64,000 nt of DNA from Triticum aestivum (Eukaryota > Streptophyta > Magnoliopsida > Poales > Poaceae), in the NCBI RefSeq assembly GCF_018294505.1, contig NC_057800.1, forward strand, positions 175,595,642-175,659,641. The letters are read 5' to 3'. Position numbers and translations under genes: made by a program. Below the pieces are notes generated by a model. It saw only the letters and a program-made list of their open reading frames with translations, was not told the DNA's origin and did not search any database. The stretch's first letter is position 1; each line of letters begins with the position of its first letter. Of this stretch, positions 32,670 to 41,914 are shown piece by piece.

Positions 32670-33237
32670 GTGCTTGTTCTAACTTAGCACTATTATATGT
32701 GGTTGCATGTTGTGTATGATGTCTAGCTTGTATTGCTTCTAACATTGTTGAATTGCATCTGCTTACTTTACACACAATGCCTGTGAATATGACACGTGTT
32801 CCTGTTTCTAGAACATACTATATCTGATCACAACATGTTCTTACATCAGACTACTGTTCTTGCATATCCCGCATCATTCACTTATGATAAGGCACCTTTA
32901 AGTCACCACTGTGATATTGGTTGTGTCTTGCATACGATTTCTAGCATGTACTGCTTCTAATTTGTTGAAACGCCAGACAGTTTGAACTTGGCAGAGTGAT
33001 ATTGGTTGCACCTTTCGTATGGTGTCTAGCTTGGAGTACCTCTAATTTGTTGAAATGCCTTCTGCTTAGTTACCACATCATAGGTGTGAATATGTCACGC
33101 CATCCTGTTTTTCGTAGATATTCCATCCTCGTATCATGTGTTTGCCTTTCACCTGAGTAGTGTTCGTCAGTATCATGCATGAATGAGTTCTGAAGAGCGA
33201 ATTTTATTCCTTTTTCTTATCAGTTTGACTTCACAAT

Positions 33238-33429
33238 GCAAAATCAATACAACTGAAGGAAATTAGTCCGGCAGTGGATGATGGTGGTCCTTTGGAGCAA
33301 CTCAAACAGAGGGTCTCTACAGATTATACTCCGCCATCCTCCCAACAAGATTCGCAAGACAACACAAGGCTGGACAGTCAACGTAGCTATGTTGATGATG
33401 AGCACATCTCCCCTACTCCACCATCACAG
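33238..33429 (+). CDS. CACTA 2 gene module exon (192 bases, open)
   Basis: 64 open codons, phase 0 to 0: AKSIQLKEI, DDGGPLEQLKQRVST, TPPSSQQDSQDNTRL, ending SPTPPSQ at donor CACAG|GTGC. It is a close duplicate of 32478-32669, exactly 760 bases downstream, with the same acceptor change (CACAAT). A second partial copy of the exon end occurs at 33573-33616. Confidence 0.6.
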
Positions 33430-34124
33430 GTGCTTGCTCTAACTTGGCACTATTATATGTGGTTGCATGTTGCATATGATGTCTAGCTTGTATTGCTTCT
33501 AACTTTGTTGAATTGCATCTGCTTACTTTATACATAATGCCTGTGAATATGACACATGTTCCGGTTTCTAGAACATACGTGTAGATGATGAGCACATCTC
33601 CCCTACTCCACCATGATAGGTGCTTTCTCTAACTTGGAACTATTATATGTGTTTGCGTGTTCTGTATGATGTCTAGTTTGTATTGCTTCTGATTTTGTTG
33701 AATTGCATCTGCATAGCTTACAACTTATACCTGCAACGATCACTTACCCATAAGACACATTTAACTTGGGAGTGTGATGTAGGTTGCATCTTGCATTGTC
33801 TTCTAGCTTGTACTGCTTCTAATTTCTTGAAATGGCACTTACGACAAGACACTTTTTACCTGATAGAGTGATATTGGTTGCATGTTCATATGGTGCCTAG
33901 CTTTCATTTCTTCTAATTTTGTTGAAATGCCTTCTGCTTACTGTTTTTCATACATATTCCATCCTCCTATCGTACGTCTCAATATGCAATGTTGTATTTT
34001 TGTATATATTCCATCCTCCTATCCTACGCTTGCCTTACATGAAAGTAGTGTTCGTTTGTATCATGCATCAACCAGTTATGCAGAGCTAATTTTATTCATC
34101 TTCTTTTGGTTTTGACTTCATAAG

Positions 34125-34286
34125 GCAATATCAGAAAATAGGAAGGAAAAGAGTAAGTTAGGGGATGTTGGTGGTCCTTCGGACCGATGCAAACAGAGAC
34201 TCTCTAGATTTGCCACTGGTACTGCAAATGAAGTTGAAGTCCCAAGTCTGCATGATGAGGTCATCTCCCGTACTCCACCATCGTAG
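34125..34286 (+). pseudogene. CACTA 2 gene module exon (162 bases)
   Basis: Acceptor TCATAAG is present. 53 codons are open in phase 0 (start AISENRKEKSKLG, end ISRTPPS) and the last codon, CAG in other copies, is TAG at the splice site (TCGTAG|GTGC). Confidence 0.6.
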
Positions 34287-34859
34287 GTGCTTTCTCTAAG
34301 TTGACAGTGTGATAATTGGTTTCATGTTGGATATGTTGTCTAGCCTATATTTCTTCTATTTTGATTAAATTGCACCTGCTGAGTTTATACGTTATACATG
34401 TGCATATGACATGCCTTTCTGTGTCTAGAATACACTGCATCTATCTATCATACCATGTTCTTACATGAAAGTACTGCTGTTGTGTATCCCGCATCAGTCA
34501 CTCATGATTGGACGCTTTTAACATGGCATTTTGATAGTGGTTGCATCTTGCATTGATTTCTACGTTGTACTGCTTCTAATTTTTCGAAATGCTACTTATG
34601 ACAAGACACTTTTAACTTGGCAGAGTGATATTGGTTGCATCTTTCATATGGTGTCTAGCTTGCATTACTTCTATTTTCTTGAAAATCCTTCTGCTTAGTT
34701 TACACATTGTAGCTGTGAATATGTCACGCCGTCCTGTTTTTTTACATATTCCATGCTCATATGGTTGTCTTACATCAAAGTATTGCTTGTCTATATCATA
34801 CATCAATGAGTTGTGAAGAGCGATTTTATTCTTTTGTGTTGTGGGTACGGCTTGAAATG

Positions 34860-35196
34860 GCAAAGTAAAAAAAGAGCAAGGAAAAGAATATGGTAGGGAA
34901 TGGTGTTACTCGTCGGGTGAAACGGAAAAGGATCTGCCCTCGAGATTCTGCTAGTACTTATAGTGCAGTAGAAGGTCCAAGTCCACTGGCTAAATCTACA
35001 AACATAGTATCACCTACTCCACCAGCTGCAGCATCTGCTTCAACTATACCAACATCTCAATGAGTTACTAATTCATTTGCTCCGGAACTAGCCAGTTCCC
35101 AAGCTGCCTTCACACCTAACACTACTTTTGAAGAACTTCTGAGACAACAGGACTTGGCGAGATCAGATGAACCTCATGAGCATCAACACCAAGACG
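34860..35196 (+). pseudogene. CACTA 2 gene exon before the transposase-like domain (337 bases)
   Basis: Last module-type exon, extended at its 3' side. In the phase-0 frame it codes VKRKRICPRDSAST, then an alanine/serine/threonine-proline-rich stretch and LRQQDLARSDEPHEHQHQD, ending at CAAGACG|GTACC. Its length (112 codons plus one base) leaves phase 1, exactly what the next exon needs. Breaks: acceptor AG changed (GAAATG), TAA at 34866 and TGA at 35061. Confidence 0.6.
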
Positions 35197-35292
35197 GTAC
35201 CTAACCGAGTCAAGTTGCAGTTGCATGCTCCTTTATAGGTACTCTCATAGTTTGATGTGCACTAACAATTTCCATATTCATTGTTGAACTAG

Positions 35293-35540
35293 CACCAGGA
35301 CGCAAGCGGAAACAGACATCAGGGATAATGCTTGATAGATTAACAAAATCTAAAGGAGGAAGAATGGAGATCCATTTTGAGGCAGGTTTAAAAAGGCCAC
35401 GTGATGCTACAGAGTCAGCCAAGTTAGTATCAGAGGCAGCCGTTGCCGTTAGGTGTCATGCACGTATCCTCCCAATGTGGATCCAGTACAGGAATGAGAA
35501 AGAAAATACCCAGTTTAACACCTTCCTTGACCATTTATCG
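35293..35540 (+). CDS. CACTA 2 gene exon A of the Ptta/En/Spm-type domain
   Basis: Acceptor GTTGAACTAG, donor TTATCG|GTAAGT. Enters in phase 1, leaves in phase 0, fully open. Begins PGRKRKQTSG (a basic, nuclear-signal-like patch), then RGPT-type linker sequence and RMEIHFEAGLKRPRDATESA. This is the usual region ahead of the plant Transposase_24 (PF03004-like) domain, found in TNP1-like proteins of CACTA elements, which bind subterminal repeats. Domain assignment is by recalled motif order. Confidence 0.75.
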
Positions 35541-35637
35541 GTAAGTAATGTTATTCATCGCAATTTGTAATATTGTCTTGCTCCATCCCATACTTTCTAG
35601 CTTCCTCCTAATAAGACTCACATTCTTTTTTCAACAG

Positions 35638-35850
35638 ATGAGGTTCAGGTTGGATCTAAAAGATGATGCAACTAAACAAGCATGCACTCTTGTTTTTCAG
35701 TCTGCTCTGCGACAGTATCGGTACCACCTTAGAAAATCTCACCTTGAAGGCAAGGCTAACAATGAAATCGCGCAAACATCTCCAGTGGAATATATTACAA
35801 ATGAAGACTGGACAACCCTTGTTAAACACTGGTCTGATCCAAAGTATCAG
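35638..35850 (+). CDS. CACTA 2 gene exon B of the Ptta/En/Spm-type domain
   Basis: 71 codons, phase 0 to 0, acceptor TTTTTTCAACAG, donor AAGTATCAG|GTACAG. The motif order FRLDLKDDATKQACTLVF, then LRQYRYHLRKSHL and EDWTTLVKHWSDPKYQ, matches the core of the plant En/Spm-type Transposase_24 family (W..LV..W..P.FQ). No stop or shift. Confidence 0.85.
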
Positions 35851-35928
35851 GTACAGTATATGTATTTGATCAGACCACATATTGAACTTGTATTTATGTA
35901 TGTGCCTTACAAGTGTATCTTCTCCTAG

Positions 35929-36021
35929 GCTAACTGTTTGAAGAACAAGATCAACCATTCTAAAGTGAAATTCCAATAGACAATAGGATCTCATAGCTAT
36001 ATTGCACACTATGAGGCTCTT
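35929..36021 (+). pseudogene. CACTA 2 gene exon C of the Ptta/En/Spm-type domain, with a nonsense codon
   Basis: 31 codons, phase 0 to 0, acceptor CTTCTCCTAG, donor GCTCTT|GTAAAT. Codes NCLKNKINHSKVKF and GSHSYIAHYEAL, the K.N...SK...H..GS.S. block of the family. Codon 17 is TAG (35977-35979). This single stop would truncate the protein in mid-domain. Confidence 0.85.
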
Positions 36022-36093
36022 GTAAATAGCTGCTAGTTCCTTCTTTTTTTTGTGCCATATTATCGTATCTATATTGACTTGTTCCAAATACAG

Positions 36094-36204
36094 AGGAAAG
36101 CCCGTGCGGACCAAAAAGAACCTGAACGGAATGCAGTGCAAATCTTCAAGGATTGCTACACCAGCGAGATGAAGGGCGTGAGCACACCAGTTCAAGCCGC
36201 TGTT
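36094..36204 (+). CDS. CACTA 2 gene exon D
   Basis: 37 codons, phase 0 to 0, acceptor CCAAATACAG, donor GCTGTT|GTAAAT. Codes RKARADQKEPERNAVQIFKD and ends VQAAV, the family's segment following the core block. Open. Confidence 0.75.
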
Positions 36205-36725
36205 GTAAATCCTTACTCCTCCTGCTTTTGAACTGATTGGTACTGTGATGTGTTCATTTAACGGCTTGGTTTGCAACCAATGTCAGTTACTCTGTTCACT
36301 TTTATACACAGTTGTCTTAACGTATCATTTCACCTTACATGGTTTAAAAGAGATGAAGGATATTCTTTTGGTCTTGACCTGTAATCTAGTTGTGATGTTC
36401 ACGTGCACACAGATACAATAGCCTGTTTGTTTTATATCTGTTTGCCCATGATATGAATGATGTCATACTATGTTCATCCTACTTTAAACCATGTCTCTTT
36501 ATCCTTAGATGTCAACGAATGTGAGGAAATAGACAATACAGTAGGCATGATAGATGGACATATGTTCTGAAAGTGATTTTATTATGTAGTTGGCACTATA
36601 ATACATGCTAACGTATTACAGTAGTTCACCAAAATAAGTTATGTATAAACGCGAAACCTACTTCGTTTGTTTTTGCCTCATTAGTAACTTATTTGGTACA
36701 CTAATCTACAAGTTCAAACTTTTAG
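36205..36725 (+). other. Intron between exons D and E of the CACTA 2 gene
   Basis: 521 bases of AT-rich sequence from GTAAAT to AAACTTTTAG; nothing else recognised. Confidence 0.55.
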
Positions 36726-37127
36726 CAAGCTATGGAACAAATGATTGAACTGCCACAACCACCTGAAGGTGACGAGGCTACCACAGGCACAATGTCACCT
36801 CTTGCTGCAGTGCGTCAGTATCTCTCCACTAACAGTGCAAAAAGCACCTTCCTGCGTAATTTTGGTTTGGTTGTCAATGTAACCTCGTCCAAATCGCCTA
36901 CTGAACAAAATCTTTTGGCTAGACAGAGTGATATATCTGTGCTCCAGACACAAGTCCAATCCCTAATGGACGTTGTTTTAGAAACAAGAATAGTGGTTGA
37001 CAAATGTCGTGAAGATATGAATGGTTTTGAAACCAGAGTATCAGACATTTGCTTCATGTTCAAGAGAAATGGCAGAAAAAGGGGAAGATCGTGCTGCTCC
37101 ATCAGATTCTATAGCCTGAAACATTAG
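36726..37127 (+). CDS. CACTA 2 gene last exon E
   Basis: 134 codons including the stop, phase 0, acceptor ACTTTTAG. Codes QAMEQMIELPQPPEGDEA, then SPLAAVRQYLSTNSAKSTFL and a C-terminal leucine/isoleucine heptad-like segment (SDISVLQTQVQSLMDVVLET) suggesting a coiled coil, ending RNGRKRGRSCCS. The frame is open. The transcript would end before the subterminal repeats that start about 200 bases downstream. Confidence 0.7.
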   Translation, partial: QAMEQMIELPQPPEGDEATTGTMSPLAAVRQYLSTNSAKSTFLRNFGLVVNVTSSKSPTEQNLLARQSDISVLQTQVQSLMDVVLETRIVVDKCREDMNGFETRVSDICFMFKRNGRKRGRSCCSIRFYSLKH

Positions 37128-38163
37128 CACTCAGGTCAAATGATTTGTGCTTCTAGACATCTGATGGTGATTTTATCTGCAAGGACTGTAAACTTTATGC
37201 CAACAGGCCTTTTGTTGTATGGTTGGAATTTATTTTGTTGTGATACAACATTTATGATGCTGCCAAAGGCTGTAGTAATTACGATGCTATTTTTGTATAG
37301 TGTAGGTTTATCTTAGTAATGTATTCGGCGGAAAGCTTCGTAGGAGCCCAACATGCCGACATTCGTCAGGCCCATTCCAATTGGGCTAAAAACGATTATG
37401 GGCCAAAATTTGCATGTAGCCCACTAAAAATATCTGGGCCTAAATCAGCATAAGCTTTCATATTTTTCTGGTAGGCATGTGCCCATAGTGGGCCTTTAAC
37501 AAGCCTAAACATAATCTGGGCCCTCAGTAACAATAGGCTATTTACAGGTGTAATATCTCGAGCCCATAAAAAACATGGGCCTTTAATAGGCCGAAAGTGA
37601 GTTTGGGCCCTAATTGTGCCAAGTAACCCACTGGCCTTAGCAGGCCGAAATGGTGGCCCATTTACAATGCAGATCGTTCACAGGCCGAAATTCAGATGGG
37701 CCGTAAATGCGCCGACCTACTACATGGGCCTTTAACAGGCCGAAAGTTCGGTCGGGCTTGATTAGTGTCATTTTTATATGGGCCATTAGTAGGCCCGATG
37801 TGACGTTGGGCCACATATGGCCCATGGATTTCGTCCGACGTTAACAGGCCGAAAGTCACAACAGGCTGAAAGTGGCCCAAATCTATAGTGGGCCTCTAAC
37901 AGGCCGAATGTCAGACATGGCCGAATATGACCCAAATCCTTCACGGTCGTTTATGGGCAGAAAGTTTCAATGTCCTATAAATGGGCCCAAATGAAGAAGG
38001 ACCTTTAACAGGCCGGAGACACACCAGGCCGTAATTCGGCCCAAACACTTAGCGGACTGTTAACAGGCCAGAAGTGACCATGGGCCGCGATGATGACAAG
38101 TTTAGGACGGGCCGTTGACGGGCCGATTTGACACTAGTCATATGGGCCTTAACCGAGAATGTT

Positions 38164-38295
38164 GGGCCTTTAGCTGAGCTAGCCCATTATGGTCTGCAAA
38201 ATCTTGTGGGCCTTTAGCTGGGCTGACCCATTATGGTCCACTAAATCTTGTGGGCCTTTAGTTGGGCCAGCCCATTAAATCTTTATGGGCCACTT
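38164..38295. repeat. 44-bp tandem repeat, three copies, inside the subterminal region
   Basis: GGGCCTTTAGCTGGGCTGAC-type units start at 38164, 38208 and 38252, each followed by CCCATTA(TGGTC) and AAATCTTGT. The third copy is shorter. Confidence 0.85.
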
Positions 38296-38303
38296 TTGGG
38301 CCG

Positions 38304-38308
38304 GTCCA
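38304..38308. other. TSD gtcca, left copy, of the Sabrina/WHAM-like element
   Basis: gtcca (38304-38308) is repeated exactly at 46401-46405 after the second LTR. Confidence 0.95.
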
Positions 38309-39952
38309 TGATACGTCTCCAACGTATCTATAATTTTTGATTGTTCCATGCTACTATATTATCTCTTTTGGATGTTTAATGGGCTTTACTAAGCACTTTT
38401 ATATAATTTTTGGGACTAACCTATTAACCTAGAGCCCAGTGCCAGTTTCTGTTTTTTTGCCTATTTCAGTGTTTCGCAGAAAAAGAATATCAAACGGAGT
38501 CCAAACGGAATGAAACCTTCGAGAGAGTTATTTTTGGAACGGAAGCAATCCAGGAGACTTGGAGTAGACGCCAGGGAAGCTTCAAGGTGGCCATGAGGCA
38601 GGGAGGCACGCCTGCCCCCTGGGCGCGCCTGCCCCCTGGGCGCGCCCCCACCCTCGTGGCTCCCCTGACCGACTTCTTTCGCCTATATATGTCCATATAC
38701 CCTAAAAACATCGGAGAACAGAATAGATCGGGAGTTCCGCCGCCGCAAGCCTTTGTAGCCACCAAAAACCAATCGGGACCATGTTCGGGCACCCTGCCGG
38801 AGGGGGGATCCATCACCGGTGGCCATCTTCATCATCTCGGCGCTCTCCATCACGAGGAGGGAGTAGTTCACCCTCGGGGCTGAGGGTATGTACCAGTAGC
38901 TCTGTGTTTGATCTCTCTCTCTCTATCTCTTGTGTTCTTGAGGTGATACGATCTTGACGTATCACGAGATTTGCTATTATAGTTGGATCTGATGATGTTT
39001 CTCCCCCTCTACTCTCTTGTAATGGATTGAGTTTTCCCTTTGAAGTTGTCTTGTCGGATTGAGTCTTTAAGGATTTGAGAACACTTGATGTATGTCTTGC
39101 CGTGCTTATCCGTGGTGACAATGGGATATCACATGATGCACTTGATGTATGTTTTGGTGATCAACTTGCAGGTTCCGCTCGTGAACTTATGCATAGGGGT
39201 TGGCACACGTTTTCGTCTTGACTCTTGGTAGAAACTTTGGGGCACTCTTTGAAGTACTTTGTGTTGGTTGAATAGATGAATATGAGATTGTGTGGTGCAT
39301 ATCGTATGATCATACCCACGGATACTTGAGGTGACATTGGAGTATCTTGGTGACATTAGGGTTTTGGTTGATATGTGTCTTAAGGTGTTATTCTAGTACG
39401 AACTCTTGAATAGATCGACCCGAAAGAATAACTTTGAGGTGGTTTCGTACCCTACAATAATCTCTTCAATTGTTCTCTACTATTGTGACTTTGCAGTGAC
39501 CCTTTGTTGCATGTTGAGGGATATTTATATGATCCAATTATGTTATTATTTGTTGAGAGAAATTGCACTAGTGAAAGTATGAACCCTAGGCCTTGTTTCA
39601 ACACATTGCAATACCGTTTGTGCTCACTTTTATCATTAGTTACCTTACTGTTTATATAATTTCAGATTACAAAAACCTATATCTAGCGTCAATATTGCAC
39701 TTGTATCACTATCTCTTCGCCGAACTAGTGCACATATACAATTTACCATTGTATTGGGTGTGTTGGGGACACAAGAGACTCTTTGCTATTTGGTTGCAGG
39801 GTTGTTTGAGAGAGACCATCTTCATCCTACGCCTCCCACGGATTGATAAACCTTAGGTCATCCACTTGAGGGAAACTTGCTACTGTCCTACAAACCTCTG
39901 CACTTGGAGGCCCAACAACGTCTACAAGAAGAAGGTTGCATAGTAGACATCA
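38309..39952 (+). repeat. 5' LTR of the Sabrina/WHAM-like copy 1
   Basis: 1644 bases from TGATACGTCTCCAACGTATC to GTAGACATCA. A TATA box (CCTATATATGTCC, about 38680) lies about 370 bases in. A short tandem duplication (CTGCCCCCTGGGCGCGC, about 38608-38645) is present here but single in the 3' LTR. Confidence 0.92.
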
Positions 39953-39961
39953 AGCAGTTTC

Positions 39962-39979
39962 TGGCGCTGTTGCTAGGGA
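39962..39979 (+). other. Primer binding site, tRNA-Asp type, with three transitions
   Basis: TGGCGCTGTTGCTAGGGA lies nine bases after the LTR. It matches TGGCGCCGTTGCCGGGGA, complementary to the 3' end of plant tRNA-Asp, with three differences, all C-to-T or G-to-A. Confidence 0.8.
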
Positions 39980-40076
39980 GGTTAGTGCTTGAAGGTATAT
40001 CTTTAGATCTTGCAATCGAATCTTTTTGTTTCTTGTTTTATCACTAGTTTACTTCATAAAAGAAAACTACAAAAAA

Positions 40077-41914
40077 ATGGAATTGAGGGTGCCTCATATG
40101 CTTCATCTTTTTAATATCTTTCGTGAAAATAAGGCTTCCAATAATTGTGCTCAATTGCTAGAGGAAGAGTGCATTAGAATGTTTGCCACTAAATCTTTGA
40201 ACGATGAGCATGATTGCAATGTTGTTAATATGAATTCCTTGAATATCCATAGTACTAATTATGATTGCACTAGTCATGATGAAAATGTCTCTTATAAGTA
40301 TGTCAACTTTTGTGGAATACATAGAGTTTGCAAGCACACACCAAATAGGGAAGATAGATTTTGCAAGAGGCATAAGTATTTGAAAACTAAATGGTTGCAA
40401 GAAAGGCTAGATGATTGTGCTGAAAAATTCAATATTTATCGCCATCCTTGTGAACTTTGCAATGAACATGGTCATTTAAAGCTCCAATGCTATTTGTTTC
40501 ATGATCAAATCGTGTCCAAAAATTGTGATAACTTAATTACCCTTGAGCATCATAAAGAGCTTAGTCTTCTTTTGGGGTATGAAGAAATGAAACGTATAGC
40601 TGAGGGTATTCCAAAATTTAATCTTGATAGATTTCTTGATTTTGATCTAGAAACTTTTTTTATGTATTGTGAAGTGAATTGCATTGAAAATCCTTATATT
40701 GCCAATTACATAAAGACAAGAAAACTAATAGAAGATGAAGAGAATACTAATGAAAGGGAAGAGATTTCCCAATATCCTCCTATTCTTTCTTATGATGAAT
40801 CAGTTAACGAGGAGGAGCCTTCTATTCAACCAATCTCATTAATAAGGAGCTCCAAAAAGAGGATTGAACCCACACATAATGTGAAGAAGAAAAAGAAAAG
40901 ACGGAGAAGCAAAGGTGAAAAGGTATCCCTCCCAAATGATGTTGCTCCTATTACTCATTGTGATGATGATAATTTCTATACTATTGGTGCTATCCATACT
41001 ATTAATGATGAGAGTGATTATGCTTATGATATGAAAAGGCCCAAGCTTGGGGATGCTATGTTTGATGAGAATGACAAGTTTGAAAATATATTTTCTGCAA
41101 TTAATGTTTGTCCCAAGCTTGGGGATGCCATGTTTAATGAAGATGATATTTTTAGTCTCCCAAGTTTTGATATGCAAATTTATTATGATGATAGAATGCC
41201 TCCTATTTATGATGGTTATATTGATGAAAGTGGGTTTGGAAGAGTGTCAACTTTAGGAAGTAATGATCCCACTATTTTGGAGGGTGTTGAATCTTATTAT
41301 GATAATTATGAAAGTGGATTTGGAGAGGTCATGACTTTATTTAGTAATGGTTCCACTATCTTGGAAGAGGTTTCAATTGATTATGATGAGAACAAAGTTG
41401 CTACTTATGGTGATTATTGTGATGAAACTTATGCTATAAAAAGTAGTGATGATTATATTATAAAACTTGTCATTATTATGATTACCCTTTTTCTGAACAT
41501 TACTCTTTTAATGTGGAAACAATTTATAGTATTCGAGTTTCTTATGATACTCCCACTATTCTGAATAAGAAGAATTTTGCTTATGTGGAGAGTAATAAAA
41601 TTTCTATGCTTGTAGATCATGAAAAGAATGCTTTATGTGATGGTTATATTGTTGAATTAATTCATGATGCTACTGAAAATTATTATGAGGGAGGAACATA
41701 TGCTTGTAGGAATTGCAATAATATCAAGTTTCCTCTCCATGTGCTTAAAGTTTTGAAGTTATGCTTGCTTTGCCTTCCTATGCTAGTTGATTATCGTTCC
41801 CATAAATTGTTTGCTCACAAAATCCCTATGCATAGGAAGTGGGTTAGACTTAAATGTGCTAGTCATATTCTTCATGATGCTCTCTTTATGTTTCAATTCT
41901 TATCTTTTATGTGA
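40077..41914 (+). pseudogene. Gag-like protein with CCHC knuckle, Sabrina/WHAM-like copy 1
   Basis: ATG at 40077 opens a frame of about 460 codons to a one-base deletion near 41456; the rest continues in another frame to the stop at 41914 (FLSFM). The one recognisable motif is CELCNEHGHLKLQC (40449-40490), a perfect C-x2-C-x4-H-x4-C zinc knuckle as in gag nucleocapsids. The remainder is rich in D, E, N and Y, with a lysine/arginine cluster (KKKKKRRRSK, about 40890) and two PKLGDAMF repeats. The C-terminal part has a second cysteine group (CRNC, LCLLCLPML). A 147-base segment present in copy 2 is absent. I cannot assign it to a named family. Confidence 0.7.

Larger units (their letters stand above)
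30121..34859 (+). repeat. Tandem exon-intron modules of the CACTA 2 gene
   Basis: A unit of one exon plus its intron is repeated. Exon ends share CCCCTACTCCACCATC(A/G)CAG, and introns begin GTGCTTGCTCTAACTTGGCA and contain GTTGCATGTTGCATATGGTG, then CACATTATACCTGTGAATAT, TTCCTGTTTTTGGTACATAC, and end around TTTTTCTTGTGGGTTTGACTTGACAAG. Exon ends fall at 30120, 30794, 31169, about 31896, 32669, 33429, 33616 (partial) and 34286. The period is about 760 bases between the best-preserved units (exon starts 32478 and 33238). This accounts for almost all of the segment. Confidence 0.85.
37340..38308. repeat. Subterminal repeats of CACTA 2
   Basis: Many degenerate copies of GGCCTTTAACAGGCCGAAAG and its relatives occur in this kilobase (for example near 37484, 37590, 37728, 37847, 37893, 38005 and 38060), rich in GGCC in both orientations. 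In CACTA elements such arrays near the ends bind the element's TNP1-like protein. The array is cut at 38308 by a retroelement and the last part of the element resumes at 46401. Confidence 0.8.
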
